Shown: positions 44,914-54,707, numbered from the stretch's first letter. The stretch: 64,000 nucleotides of DNA from Robiginitomaculum sp. (GCA_021776525.1 JAJFFT010000001.1:62001-126000), one strand, 5' to 3'. Notes: generated by a model from the sequence alone, not told the origin. Made by a program: numbers and translations.

Positions 44914-46050
44914 ATGCGTAGCGAACACCAAACTTGCACCAATTGTGTGATGGATACGTCTGACTCGGCCATTGTCTTTGATGCAGATGGTGTGTGTGAC
45001 AATTGCCACGGCTTCAAGAACAACGTTGAGCCAAATTGGCATACTGGGGAGATTGGCAAGGCGCACATTGTCAAAATGGTCGCAGAAATAAAGGAAGCGG
45101 GAAAGGGCAAAGAGTTCAATTGTATACTCGGTTTGTCTGGCGGCCTTGATAGCTCGTTTATGCTCCATTTACTGGTCTCAGAGTTTGGTCTTAGGCCATT
45201 GGTTTTTCATGTCGATGGGGGGTGGAACACCGACCTTGCGGTAAACAACATACAAGTTCTTATCGAAAAGCTGGGGCTGGATCTGTACACCGAGGTGATC
45301 AATTGGAAAGACATGCGCGATTTCCAACTGGCGTTCTTTAAGTCGGGCGTGCCCCATCTCGACATCCCGCAAGACCACGCCTTTACCGCGACGCTTTATC
45401 ACTTCGCCAACAAGCACAACATCAAACACATCATGAATGGTGGAAACTACTCAACCGAATGTGTTCGTAATCCGCTCGAGTGGATTTATTATGGAACAGA
45501 TATGGCCCAAATTCGGGATATTAGGCGCCAGTTTTGCACCCGCCCTTTGAAGGACTATCCGTTCAGCTCCGTCTTGTTTCATAAAGTGTACCTGCGCCAC
45601 ATACGGGGCGTGAAGCTTATGAAGCCGTTGGATTGGATGCCGTATTCAAGGGCGATGGCCATTGAGACATTACACACAAAGTACGGCTGGATATCTTATC
45701 CGCAAAAGCATTTCGAAAGCCGTTTCACGCGTTTTTACGAAGGGTACTGGCTTCCGACGCGCTTTGGGTATGACACGCGGCGCGTACAGTATTCCTCGTT
45801 GATTTTGACCGGGCAGATGACGCGGGATGAGGCCCTGGAAAAGTTAAAACACCCGGCCTACAACCCCGAAACGATTGACGAAGAGTTCGCGTACATCGCC
45901 ACTAAGCTTGGGATTACGGTTGAAGAATTGCGCGGCTATCACGAGATGCCTTTGAAGACCTATAAAGATTACAAAAACCACGATGCGATGTTCAACCTTG
46001 GCGCAAAAGTTCTCAGTACGCTTGGCATTGAGCGTAATGTTAAAAGGTAA
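44914..46050 (+). CDS. N-acetyl sugar amidotransferase (WbpG/PseA type)
   Basis: An ATP-dependent amidotransferase of the PP-loop kind, 378 residues, that converts an acetamido group of a nucleotide sugar to an acetamidino group using ammonia delivered by HisH/HisF-like partners. Cysteine pairs CTNCVMDTSD and CDNCHGF form the metal site near the N-terminus; CILGLSGGLDSSFMLHLL is the PP-loop (SGGLDSS); HIMNGGNYSTECVRNPLEW follows. The two next genes are its HisH and HisF partners, as in Pseudomonas aeruginosa O-antigen loci. Confidence 0.92.
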   Translation: MRSEHQTCTNCVMDTSDSAIVFDADGVCDNCHGFKNNVEPNWHTGEIGKAHIVKMVAEIKEAGKGKEFNCILGLSGGLDSSFMLHLLVSEFGLRPLVFHVDGGWNTDLAVNNIQVLIEKLGLDLYTEVINWKDMRDFQLAFFKSGVPHLDIPQDHAFTATLYHFANKHNIKHIMNGGNYSTECVRNPLEWIYYGTDMAQIRDIRRQFCTRPLKDYPFSSVLFHKVYLRHIRGVKLMKPLDWMPYSRAMAIETLHTKYGWISYPQKHFESRFTRFYEGYWLPTRFGYDTRRVQYSSLILTGQMTRDEALEKLKHPAYNPETIDEEFAYIATKLGITVEELRGYHEMPLKTYKDYKNHDAMFNLGAKVLSTLGIERNVKR

Positions 46051-46059
46051 TCTGGCGGT

Positions 46060-46677
46060 ATGATCGGGATAATCCAGTACGGTTCTGGCAATGTTGCGGC
46101 CATTATGAACATTCTCAAACAGCGAAAGATTGCGCACTTCCTGTCCGGGGATCCGCGAGAACTGGAAAAGGCCGAACGTTTTATTTTGCCAGGTGTTGGG
46201 GCTTTTGATCCGACAATGGAAAATTTGACCAATTCTGGTGTTATTGATGTTTTGAATGAACAGGTGCTGGACAAGGGAAAAAAGGTTTTGGGCATTTGTG
46301 TTGGCATGCATTTGCTGGCTGAAAAGAGTGACGAGGGCGAACGGCCTGGCCTTGGTTGGATCAAAGGGACAGTGCGCCGTATCGATAAAAACACGCTAGA
46401 ATCAAAACCGCATTTGCCGCACATGGGTTGGAATGATGTAACGCTGACTGGCGATCACGCTTTGTTTTCAAAAGTGGATGCGAAACGCGGGTTTTATTTT
46501 CTCCACAGCTTTTATTTTGACGCTCTGGCGGACAGCCATGTCTCAGCTCGTGTGCATTATGGACAGGACTTGCCCTGTGCCGTCGAACATAAAAACGTTT
46601 TTGGCGTACAGTTTCACCCTGAAAAAAGCCACTCAAATGGTATGCAGGTCTTACAAAACTTCGCGAGTATTGCCTGA
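46060..46677 (+). CDS. hisH: HisH-type glutamine amidotransferase for polysaccharide synthesis
   Basis: A class I glutamine amidotransferase of 205 residues that frees ammonia from glutamine. GICVGMHLL holds the catalytic Cys and FGVQFHPEKS the His and Glu of the triad; GSGNVAAIMN opens the protein. Its place between the WbpG-type enzyme and the HisF variant argues for a role in sugar amidination, not histidine synthesis. The stop overlaps the hisF start by one base (TGATG). Confidence 0.9.
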   Translation: MIGIIQYGSGNVAAIMNILKQRKIAHFLSGDPRELEKAERFILPGVGAFDPTMENLTNSGVIDVLNEQVLDKGKKVLGICVGMHLLAEKSDEGERPGLGWIKGTVRRIDKNTLESKPHLPHMGWNDVTLTGDHALFSKVDAKRGFYFLHSFYFDALADSHVSARVHYGQDLPCAVEHKNVFGVQFHPEKSHSNGMQVLQNFASIA

Positions 46678-47426
46678 TGTTAAAGTCTCGAATTATTCCC
46701 TGTCTGCTTATGCACGATCATGGTCTGGTAAAATCCCGGCAATTCAAAGATTATAAATATGTTGGCGACCCCATAAATGCCGTGAAGATTTTCAACGAAA
46801 AAGAAGTGGATGAGCTCACTATATTCGATATTGATGCATCTGCGAATAAGATCGAGCCTGATATAAAGCACCTGAAAAACATAGCCGCCGAGAGCCGCAT
46901 GCCTTTGTGTTATGGCGGAGGGATCACAACGGCGAGACAGGCCGCCGATATTATCGCGCTTGGCTATGAAAAAGTATCCATTAGCGCCGCAGCATTGGAA
47001 CGCCCTGAATTGATTAAGGAGATGGCCGATGCCGTGGGGCGCCAAAGTGTGGTGGTCACTGTTGATGTCAAAAAAGCGCGGGCATTTGGCAGCGCGGCTC
47101 TATACACGCACAATGGCCGTGTAAAACACAAAGCCAAACCGATGGAGTTTATCGCCCAGGCCGCAGAACTTGGCGCCGGTGAGATCGTGATCAATTCTAT
47201 TGACCGGGACGGAATGATGAATGGATATGATCTGGCCATGGCCAAAGAGGCGCGAAGTGCCGTTGATACGCCACTGACAATGCTCGGCGGCGCCGGGACA
47301 GTCGAGCACATGTCCCAGCTGATTGATGCCGTGGGTGTCGTTGGCGCTGCTGCAGGCAGTCTGTTTGTCTTTAAGGGCGTATACCGGGCCGTTTTGATCA
47401 GCTATGCGCGCCCAAAAGAGAACTGA
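46677..47426 (+). CDS. hisF: HisF-like synthase subunit adapted to polysaccharide synthesis
   Basis: A (beta/alpha)8 protein of 249 residues. FDIDAS, CYGGGITT, VTVDVKK, INSIDRDGMMNGYD and LGGAGT match HisF. The first catalytic aspartate is replaced: histidine HisF has IPCLDV, while here it reads IPCLLMHDHGLVK, the form I know from O-antigen HisF proteins. It probably serves to channel ammonia from HisH to the amidotransferase. One-base overlap with hisH. Confidence 0.9.
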   Translation: MLKSRIIPCLLMHDHGLVKSRQFKDYKYVGDPINAVKIFNEKEVDELTIFDIDASANKIEPDIKHLKNIAAESRMPLCYGGGITTARQAADIIALGYEKVSISAAALERPELIKEMADAVGRQSVVVTVDVKKARAFGSAALYTHNGRVKHKAKPMEFIAQAAELGAGEIVINSIDRDGMMNGYDLAMAKEARSAVDTPLTMLGGAGTVEHMSQLIDAVGVVGAAAGSLFVFKGVYRAVLISYARPKEN

Positions 47427-47452
47427 AACACGTCATTTGGACAGGACAGGTT

Positions 47453-48616
47453 ATGAGTGAGCAAAAATTCAAACACATTACAGAGCGTTCTCGCGCCATT
47501 TACGGGCAGGGGTTTATCCCATTGCACCGCCCGGTTTTCGAGGGCAATGAGCGACAGTATTTGGTTGATTGCATTGATTCAAATTTCGTTTCTTCCGTTG
47601 GCGAGAAAGTCACAGAGTTTGAACGTCATATTGCTGACTTTACGGGTGCAAAGCACGCAATCGCTACGGTCAATGGAACGGCGGCGCTGCAAGTTGCGCT
47701 ACAGCTTGCCGGTGTAAATCGTGGCGATGAGGTTTTGGTGCAATCCCTGACGTTTATCGCAACCTGTAACAGCATCAGCTATACGGGCGGTATTCCTGTT
47801 TTTCTCGACGTTGACCAAGACACTCTCGGCCTTAGCCCGACCGCGCTGGAGAAGTTTTTAAAAGCGCATGTGGAAATGCGTCATGGGCAAGCCTTTAACA
47901 AAGGCACCAATCGTAGAATTGCAGCCTGCGTGCCGGTTCATATTTTTGGAAACCCTTGCCGCATCGCTAAAACCATTGCGCTGTGTGATGCCTATGGAAT
48001 TTCGGTCGTAGAAGATGCCGCAGAATCGTTGGGCAGTTATGTCGGCAAGCAACACACAGGCACATTTGGAAAACTGGGTGCATTTAGTTTTAATGGCAAC
48101 AAGCTTATCACAACGGGCGGCGGCGGCATGATCATAACTGATGATGACGAATTGGCGCACCGGGCCAAACATGTGACGACAACGGCGAAAGTTCCCCACC
48201 CCTATGAATATGTACATGATGAAATCGGGTATAATTACCGTCTCCCCAATCTCAATGCCGCGCTGGGGTGTGCGCAGATGGAACGCCTCCCGCAAATGCT
48301 GGAAATCAAAGCTGATGTTGCCAGACGTTATACTCAGTGTTTTGACGATATGGGCGTTTCATATGTGCATGCGCTTAGTGGTACGACATCCAACAACTGG
48401 TTAAATGCGATCATTTTTGATGGTTTGGAGGACAGAAACGCATTTTTGAAATACTCGAATGATGCCGGCGTTATGACGCGGCCTATCTGGCGATTGCTCA
48501 ATACCCTGTCCATGTACGCAGACTGTCAACATGACGGGCTAGAGAATTCTCGGTGGCTTGAAGACCGTGTTGTTAACATTCCGTCCAGTGTCCCGGATGG
48601 CGCGTTTGATCACTGA
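47453..48616 (+). CDS. LegC-family nucleotide-sugar aminotransferase
   Basis: A PLP aminotransferase of 387 residues of the DegT fold, LegC-like branch (4-amination of a UDP/GDP 4-keto-6-deoxy amino sugar). ATVNGTAALQVALQLAGV, VHIFGNPCRI, VEDAAESLGSYV and FSFNGNKLITTGGGGMI with the PLP lysine are visible. The matching 4,6-dehydratase for this branch is not obvious in the window apart from gmd and the oxidoreductases. It follows hisF by 26 bp and is probably part of the same run. Confidence 0.87.
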   Translation: MSEQKFKHITERSRAIYGQGFIPLHRPVFEGNERQYLVDCIDSNFVSSVGEKVTEFERHIADFTGAKHAIATVNGTAALQVALQLAGVNRGDEVLVQSLTFIATCNSISYTGGIPVFLDVDQDTLGLSPTALEKFLKAHVEMRHGQAFNKGTNRRIAACVPVHIFGNPCRIAKTIALCDAYGISVVEDAAESLGSYVGKQHTGTFGKLGAFSFNGNKLITTGGGGMIITDDDELAHRAKHVTTTAKVPHPYEYVHDEIGYNYRLPNLNAALGCAQMERLPQMLEIKADVARRYTQCFDDMGVSYVHALSGTTSNNWLNAIIFDGLEDRNAFLKYSNDAGVMTRPIWRLLNTLSMYADCQHDGLENSRWLEDRVVNIPSSVPDGAFDH

Positions 48617-48670
48617 CCCGATACAGTCCACAGTGCGATTATCATTCTTGAAAATAAACGTGGGGGTGAT

Positions 48671-49786
48671 GTGGCAGAGTTAGAGGAAGTGGATTGTATT
48701 GTTGCCGGTGCCGGGGTTGTTGGTCTGGCTGTGGCGCGACAAATGGCCCTGTCTGGATATGAGGTTATAGTTGTTGAGCCGCATACACAGGTCGGTGCAG
48801 AAACCAGCGCACGTAACAGCGAAGTTATTCACTCAGGTATATATTACCCGACCGACAGCATTAAGGCTAAGGCCTGTGTCGAAGGCCGGATGCTGCTTTA
48901 CAAATATTGTCATGATTTCAACATCCCGCACCGCCGGGTAGGCAAACTTATTGTTGCCGCAGATCAGGCGGAACTTGAACAATTAACTGCCTTGAGAAAA
49001 AAGGGCGAGGCCAATGGTGTCAGTGACTTGATTGAGCTGGATCACCGTTCGACCGTACAACTGGAACCCAATTTAATAAAAGCTGCCGGGGCTTTGTTGT
49101 CGCCATCAACCGGTATTATCGACAGTCATGCTTTTATACAATCGCTGCTGGGTGAGTTAGAAAAAAACGGTGGGTGCGTCGCCTATGGAAGCCATGTAAC
49201 GGGGGCTGAAGTGTGCCATGACGGCAGTATTGTTTCGGTCAAAAGGGGTGCCGAAACGACTCGGATTAAAACCCGAAATTTCATCAACGCCGCTGGTCAT
49301 GGCGCCCCAATATTGGCGGCAAATTGCAAGGGCTACTTCAAAGACGCTTTGCCTGCGCAGTATTTTGCTCGTGGCGTATATTTTTCTTATTCCGGGGCCC
49401 CCCCCTTTCAAAGGCTGGTCTACCCATTGCCTGAACCTGGGGGGCTTGGCACTCACGCGACTATAGATATGGGCGGTCAGTGCCGTTTTGGCCCGGACGT
49501 AGAGTGGGTCTCAGGGCTGGATTATACGCTTGACCCGTTACGGATTGAAATGTTTCTTCAATCCATTTGCCGCTATTGGGATGGTATTGATCCGGATCGC
49601 CTTGTGCCGGCTTTTGCTGGCGTGCGGCCAAAAATTTCAGGGCCCGGTGCGCCATCCGCGGATTTTACCATCCTTGGCGAACAAGACCACGGCCTACAGG
49701 GACAGGTTCACTTGTTTGGCATTGAGTCGCCCGGCCTGACGTCGTGCCTCAGCCTGGCAGATATAGTGACCCGCATTATTACGTAA
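48671..49786 (+). CDS. FAD-dependent oxidoreductase, L-2-hydroxyglutarate-oxidase-like
   Basis: A 371-residue flavoprotein of the DAO/LhgO kind. VAGAGVVGLAVARQMALSG is the FAD-binding loop; TSARNSEVIHSGIYYPTDS is the stretch typical of L-2-hydroxyglutarate oxidases; GHGAPILA and the closing LFGIESPGLTSCLSLAD also fit. Start GTG 48671 with a GGGGGTG site. In a polysaccharide locus it might recycle 2-hydroxyglutarate formed when a sugar dehydrogenase uses 2-oxoglutarate as oxidant, or oxidise a sugar acid directly. Confidence 0.8.
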   Translation: MAELEEVDCIVAGAGVVGLAVARQMALSGYEVIVVEPHTQVGAETSARNSEVIHSGIYYPTDSIKAKACVEGRMLLYKYCHDFNIPHRRVGKLIVAADQAELEQLTALRKKGEANGVSDLIELDHRSTVQLEPNLIKAAGALLSPSTGIIDSHAFIQSLLGELEKNGGCVAYGSHVTGAEVCHDGSIVSVKRGAETTRIKTRNFINAAGHGAPILAANCKGYFKDALPAQYFARGVYFSYSGAPPFQRLVYPLPEPGGLGTHATIDMGGQCRFGPDVEWVSGLDYTLDPLRIEMFLQSICRYWDGIDPDRLVPAFAGVRPKISGPGAPSADFTILGEQDHGLQGQVHLFGIESPGLTSCLSLADIVTRIIT

Positions 49787-49941
49787 CAGGGCAATAAAGC
49801 TCGTTTCTCGCTATTGCGTTCTTTATGCTGGTTGTATGTGCGGCACTTTTTCTTCTTTTTTATTTTCGGGGATTGGGCTATGAGTTCACGAACGCTCTTT
49901 TACATGCGCAATATAAGTAAGAAAAGTTATCGGAGATTGTA

Positions 49942-51069
49942 TTGACTAACACAAGCACACACCCTTCACACCCACTATTGGTCTCCGACAGAACCGGATA
50001 TCCTGCTGATTATCAACCGAAAATGGATGATGAGGCTAATCGTGTACAAGACGATATCTTAACAAAAAGAGGCTTGAAAAAACGTAAGGTTTTACTTGTC
50101 GGCGGCGCGGGTTATGTCGGCGTACCTGTGGCCCAGTATTTGTTGGCAAAAGGCTATGACGTTCTCAATATTGACCGCAATATTTATGGGCATCACATGG
50201 CTGTTTCCGGCTTGCTGATGATTCCGGGGTATACCTATAAGAACGTTGATTTTGCAGATTTTAGAAATGTTGAAGAGCTGCTGGGGGATGTGACTGACGT
50301 TGTTGTCCTGGGCGGCCTTGTCGGTGATCCAATTACCAAAAAATACCCCGATGAAAGTCACGCCATCAATGATGTGGGTGTTTCGAACGTGCTCAAAGGG
50401 CTGGATGGTCAGGGGATGAATAAAGTCCTGTTTATTTCGACCTGCTCTAATTATGGTGAAATCCCGGAAGACCAGATCGCTGATGAGGATTATGCGCTCA
50501 AACCGCTGTCCCTTTATGCCAAGTCCAAAGTGATGCAGGAACAAGTTCTGCTACAAAATGACTTTGATTACACCGCCTCTATCCTCAGGTTTTCAACCGC
50601 TTTTGGGTTGTCGCCCCGGATGCGATTTGATTTGACGGTCAATGAATTTACACGGGCCATGTTTTTGGGCGAAAATATGGAAGTGTACGATGCCGATACA
50701 TGGCGCCCATATTGCCATACCTTTGATTTTGGTCGGGCCATTGCAAGGGCATTAGAAGCCCCGCGCGATAATATTCACAAAATCCCATTTAATGTTGGCG
50801 GTGACAATAACAACTTTACCAAGCAAATGGTGGTCGATCAGATTTGCAAGCAATTGCCAGATGCAAAATACTCTATTGTTGAGGGCGGCTTTGACCGGCG
50901 AAACTACAGGGTCAATTTCAGCCGAATAAAGGACGTGCTGTATTTCACGCCCCATTATGATGTTGGTCAGGGTATCGCACAATTGATCTACGCTCTGCAG
51001 CAAGGGCTGTTTTCAGATCATGACCAAAACCCCAATTTTTATAATAATCGGGTGGTGTCGTACCCTTAG
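49942..51069 (+). CDS. NAD-dependent epimerase/dehydratase (extended SDR)
   Basis: A 375-residue nucleotide-sugar-modifying SDR. A 45-residue N-terminal tail precedes VLLVGGAGYVGVPVAQYLL (GxxGxxG). The catalytic Ser/Thr is in ISTCSNYGE and the Tyr-x3-Lys in SLYAKSKVMQE. The C-terminal half has LRFSTAFGLSPRMRFDL and RPYCHTFDFGRAI. The start is TTG with GGAG seven bases before. Substrate unknown; it may epimerise or reduce the Gmd product or a UDP-sugar. Confidence 0.82.
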   Translation: MTNTSTHPSHPLLVSDRTGYPADYQPKMDDEANRVQDDILTKRGLKKRKVLLVGGAGYVGVPVAQYLLAKGYDVLNIDRNIYGHHMAVSGLLMIPGYTYKNVDFADFRNVEELLGDVTDVVVLGGLVGDPITKKYPDESHAINDVGVSNVLKGLDGQGMNKVLFISTCSNYGEIPEDQIADEDYALKPLSLYAKSKVMQEQVLLQNDFDYTASILRFSTAFGLSPRMRFDLTVNEFTRAMFLGENMEVYDADTWRPYCHTFDFGRAIARALEAPRDNIHKIPFNVGGDNNNFTKQMVVDQICKQLPDAKYSIVEGGFDRRNYRVNFSRIKDVLYFTPHYDVGQGIAQLIYALQQGLFSDHDQNPNFYNNRVVSYP

Positions 51070-51228
51070 GTTCAAATCTAAAGCGGGCGACTGGTTGGGC
51101 TCTCTTTAATGTGGCTTTTTGCTGTGTTGAAGATAATTCTTATTTCGGGTGACATGTCGTTATAGTGCCACAGGGCGTTGCATTGGGGAGTGCGGCCTTG
51201 AAGGTGGTGAGATATAAACGGGGACAAT

Positions 51229-51900
51229 ATGCAGCGTTTTTTTGATATTTTATTTTCCGGCATGGCCTTGTTGTTTTTGTTGCCGTTATTCTTGGTCGTC
51301 GCGTTAATTTTGCGTCTAACGGGTGAGGGAGAGGTGTTTTATACGCAACAGCGTGTAGGGCATAAGGGGCGCGTTTTTCCATTGTACAAATTTGTTACGA
51401 TGCGCAAGAACAGCGAAAATATGGGCACCGGTACGGTCACGATAAAGGACGACCCACGCATTTTGCCATTTGGGCAGTTCTTGCGCAAAACCAAGATTAA
51501 CGAGTTACCGCAATTATTAAATATCCTCAACGGCAGTATGAGCGTCATTGGGCCACGTCCACAAACCCAACGTTGCTTTGATGCTTTTCCTCAACGTTCA
51601 AAGGATGCCATCATTCTTGTGCGGCCGGGTTTGTCTGGTGTTGGCTCAATTTTTTTCAGCGACGAAGAAAACATGAAGCACGCCAATAAAGACCCAGAGC
51701 AGTTTTATGACGAGGTGATCATGCCCTATAAAGGGCGGCTGGAAGAATGGTATGTGGAGAACCAGAGCCTGGGTACGTACTTTTTGTGCATCATCGTTAC
51801 CTTCTGGAGCGTTCTTTTTCCAAAATCAAAAATAAAGGCAATATTGTTTCGTGACACGCCACAGCCTCCCCCCGCTCTTTCCGATGTGATGCAGGCATGA
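51229..51900 (+). CDS. Sugar-phosphate transferase (small PglC-like initiating enzyme)
   Basis: A 223-residue phosphoglycosyl transferase that loads the first sugar phosphate onto undecaprenyl phosphate. One N-terminal re-entrant hydrophobic segment (GMALLFLLPLFLVVALILRL), then GHKGRVFPLYKFVTMRKN, DDPRILPFGQFLRKTKINEL, PQLLNILNGSMSVIGPRPQ and RPGLSGVG are visible. A second, larger such enzyme is at 60371, so the locus may start two glycans or one enzyme may be redundant. Confidence 0.88.
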   Translation: MQRFFDILFSGMALLFLLPLFLVVALILRLTGEGEVFYTQQRVGHKGRVFPLYKFVTMRKNSENMGTGTVTIKDDPRILPFGQFLRKTKINELPQLLNILNGSMSVIGPRPQTQRCFDAFPQRSKDAIILVRPGLSGVGSIFFSDEENMKHANKDPEQFYDEVIMPYKGRLEEWYVENQSLGTYFLCIIVTFWSVLFPKSKIKAILFRDTPQPPPALSDVMQA

Positions 51901-51904
51901 CGAG

Positions 51905-52486
51905 ATGTCAGGCAAACACACACAAGATATTTACCGGCAAGTTGCCGGGTTGCATGTCGAGAATTTGAACAAGGGTTTTTTGTCGACATTGGGCGAAGGT
52001 TTTTTGACCTTGATGTATCATGCCATAGATCACGCCGACGGGTCGGTCCTGCTCGTAGAAATAGATGGCACAACGGTCAGCGGTTTTGTATCCGGCACGG
52101 GTGGAATGAAACGCATTTACGGACAGATGTTGCGACACCCGATACGGCTGGGTCTGGCGCTTTTGCCATCGGTCTTCAGCCTTGGTTTTTATAAACGGTG
52201 CATAGAAATTTTTCAGTACGGTAATGCCGACATGTCGGACCTGCCGGATGAGGAGCTTTTGAGTATTGTGGTTGCGCCGCAGTATCGTGGAAAAAAGGTG
52301 TCTGAAAATCTCTATTCTCGGTTACGGGAACATTTCTCACATGCGGGCGTAAAGGCCTTCAAAATCATGGTTGGCAAAGAGCTGAATACGGCACATCGTT
52401 TCTATCAGCGGATGGGTGCGCAACCTGTTGGTGAGTATGAATTGCATGAAGGCGCAAAGTCTGTGCTTTACGTGCAGCAGGTGTGA
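51905..52486 (+). CDS. GNAT N-acetyltransferase
   Basis: A 193-residue acetyltransferase starting four bases after the sugar-phosphate transferase. The acetyl-CoA loop is IVVAPQYRGKKVSENLYSRL (Q/RxxGxx form weakened: QYRGKKV), followed by GKELNTAHRFYQRMGAQPVG. The pair resembles PglC/PglD-like gene couples in which the acetylated sugar is the substrate of the transferase. Sugar unknown. Confidence 0.8.
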   Translation: MSGKHTQDIYRQVAGLHVENLNKGFLSTLGEGFLTLMYHAIDHADGSVLLVEIDGTTVSGFVSGTGGMKRIYGQMLRHPIRLGLALLPSVFSLGFYKRCIEIFQYGNADMSDLPDEELLSIVVAPQYRGKKVSENLYSRLREHFSHAGVKAFKIMVGKELNTAHRFYQRMGAQPVGEYELHEGAKSVLYVQQV

Positions 52487-52577
52487 CGTAATTCGATATT
52501 GTGTGTTGTATTACGCGTGTATGGTGCCAAGGGCATTTGGTGCAAAAGCTATAGTGGATTTAAAGAAGTAAATTGTC

Positions 52578-54707
52578 ATGAAACAAGTTCTTCAAAGCCT
52601 TGCAGACGGAACAACAGAGCTGGTGGTTGCCCCCGCACCTAAGGTCAAGCCGGGCAAAGTGCTCATTGATACCACGGTCTCTCTCATCTCGACAGGAACA
52701 GAGCGCATGCTTGTCGGGTTTGGTAAGGCAAACATGCTGCAAAAGGCGCGTCAGCAACCAGAGAAAGTGGTTCAGGTCATCAAAAAGGCCCGTACAGACG
52801 GTATCATGACAACGGTTGATGCTGTGCGTTCCAAGCTCGGCCAGCCAATACCTTTGGGATATTGCAATGTTGGCCGGGTTTGCGAAGTTGGCGCCGGTGT
52901 TTTGGGCTATGCTATTGGAGATCGTGTTGTATCAAATGGCCCCCATGCAGATGTCGTCCTAGTTCCCAAAAACCTGACAGCAAAAATTCCTGATACCGTA
53001 GATGATGACACAGCTTCATTTACTGTTGTTGCGTCGATCGGCTTGCAAGGCATCCGTCTGGCACAACCAACGCTGGGCGAGGCTTTTGTGGTTACGGGCG
53101 TTGGCCTCATCGGGTTGCTGACCGTTCAGTTATTAAGGGCGCAAGGGTGCCGGGTTCTAGCCATTGACTTTGATGAAGCGAAGTTGGAATTGGCGCGCCA
53201 ATTTGGGGCGAAGACATGCAACCCGGGTACTGGTGAAGACCCTGTCGCTGCCGGAATGGCGTTTAGTCGTGGTCTTGGCGTTGATGGTGTGATCATTACC
53301 GCATCCACTAAGTCCAATGACCCGGTCAGTCAGGCTGCAAACATGTGCAGACAACGGGGAAGGATTGTTCTGGTCGGTGTGGTTGGTCTTTCTCTTAACC
53401 GGGCGGACTTTTATGAAAAGGAATTATCCTTTCAGGTTTCGTGCTCGTATGGACCCGGACGCTATGACCTCGAATACGAAGAGCATGGTCATGATTATCC
53501 ATTTGGAATTGCCAGATGGACAGAACAGCGTAATTTTGAAGCGGTTCTGGACATGATGGCAGCAGGTCGCATTGATGTTTCATCGCTGATTACCCACCGC
53601 TTTGCCTTTGAAAAAGCGCCAGAGGCTTATGGCGTGCTTAGCAAGGACGCAACGGCACTGGGCATTGTCCTTGATTATCAGCATGCAGTTGATGCGAGGC
53701 ATGTTGACACAATTGCGCTCAAAGAGACTGTGCAGCCAAAGGGCAAAAATGAACCGGTTGTAGGCTTTATCGGGGCGGGGAATTACGCGTCGCGCATGCT
53801 GATCCCTGCCTTCAAAGATGCCGGGGCTGACCTGCACACGATCGCATCTTCAGGGGGCACAAATGGCACTATACACGGCAAACGTATGGGCTTTCGCTAT
53901 GCCACATCAAATACAGATAGTTTAATAGAACACGCGGATATCAACACACTCGCCATTGTCACCCGGCACAACAGCCACGCGCAATTAACGGCGCGCGCAC
54001 TTCGTGCCGCAAAGCACGTCTTTGTTGAAAAACCTCTTGCAATGACACGGTCTGAACTGGATAATGTTCAATCGGCCTATGCCGCATCGCAATGCCACCT
54101 TATGGTTGGCTTCAACCGCAGGTTTTCGCCGCACATTCAAAAAATGAAAAGTCTCATAGACGGTGTTGTTGAGCCAAAGTCGTTTGTCATGGTGATGAAC
54201 GCAGGCGCAATTCCAGCAGACCACTGGACACAGGACCTTGCGGTTGGCGGCGGTCGGATTATTGGCGAAGCCTGCCATTATATTGACCTGATGCGTTTTT
54301 TGGCTGGATCCAAAATTGTTTCTGTTCAGGCTCGACGAATGAACAGTGCAAATAGTGCAGATATTACCGAAGACAAGGCTGCTATCATTTTAGGGTTCGA
54401 AGATGGGTCTTTTGGGACCATTCATTACCTGGCCAATGGTGCATCAACATTCCCAAAAGAGCGCATTGAGGTTTTTACAGCTGGGCGCACGCTGCAGCTC
54501 GACAATTTTCTGAAAATGCGCGGTTTTGGTTGGCCGGGGTTTAACAAGATGAACCTTATGCGTCAGGATAAGGGCGTGCGTGCCTGTACTAAGGCCTTTC
54601 TGGGTGCCATCAAATCAGGTGAAGACGCACCAATACCCGCCGATGAATTATTCGAAGTTGCGCGGGTCACTATCGAAGTATCCGAGGCGCTTAGGGCGCA
54701 ACAGTGA
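52578..54707 (+). CDS. Bi-domain oxidoreductase: alcohol dehydrogenase-like plus Gfo/Idh/MocA
   Basis: A natural two-domain protein of 709 residues. The first ~375 residues are a medium-chain dehydrogenase (VVTGVGLIGLLTVQLLRAQG is its nucleotide loop); the expected zinc ligands are sparse. The second part, from about 390, is a Gfo/Idh/MocA oxidoreductase with VVGFIGAGNYASRMLIPAF, RHNSHAQLTARALRAAKHVFVEKPLAM and GGGRIIGEACHYIDLMRFL. Such fusions occur in polysaccharide loci next to heparinase-type proteins. The stop overlaps the next start by four bases. Substrate probably a uronic or amino sugar, inferred from context. Confidence 0.85.
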   Translation: MKQVLQSLADGTTELVVAPAPKVKPGKVLIDTTVSLISTGTERMLVGFGKANMLQKARQQPEKVVQVIKKARTDGIMTTVDAVRSKLGQPIPLGYCNVGRVCEVGAGVLGYAIGDRVVSNGPHADVVLVPKNLTAKIPDTVDDDTASFTVVASIGLQGIRLAQPTLGEAFVVTGVGLIGLLTVQLLRAQGCRVLAIDFDEAKLELARQFGAKTCNPGTGEDPVAAGMAFSRGLGVDGVIITASTKSNDPVSQAANMCRQRGRIVLVGVVGLSLNRADFYEKELSFQVSCSYGPGRYDLEYEEHGHDYPFGIARWTEQRNFEAVLDMMAAGRIDVSSLITHRFAFEKAPEAYGVLSKDATALGIVLDYQHAVDARHVDTIALKETVQPKGKNEPVVGFIGAGNYASRMLIPAFKDAGADLHTIASSGGTNGTIHGKRMGFRYATSNTDSLIEHADINTLAIVTRHNSHAQLTARALRAAKHVFVEKPLAMTRSELDNVQSAYAASQCHLMVGFNRRFSPHIQKMKSLIDGVVEPKSFVMVMNAGAIPADHWTQDLAVGGGRIIGEACHYIDLMRFLAGSKIVSVQARRMNSANSADITEDKAAIILGFEDGSFGTIHYLANGASTFPKERIEVFTAGRTLQLDNFLKMRGFGWPGFNKMNLMRQDKGVRACTKAFLGAIKSGEDAPIPADELFEVARVTIEVSEALRAQQ

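Noticed and set aside
49825..49920. 31-codon hydrophobic frame between the flavoprotein and the epimerase genes
   Set aside because: Looks like a membrane peptide but has no ribosome site; likely leader sequence of the TTG-started epimerase gene.
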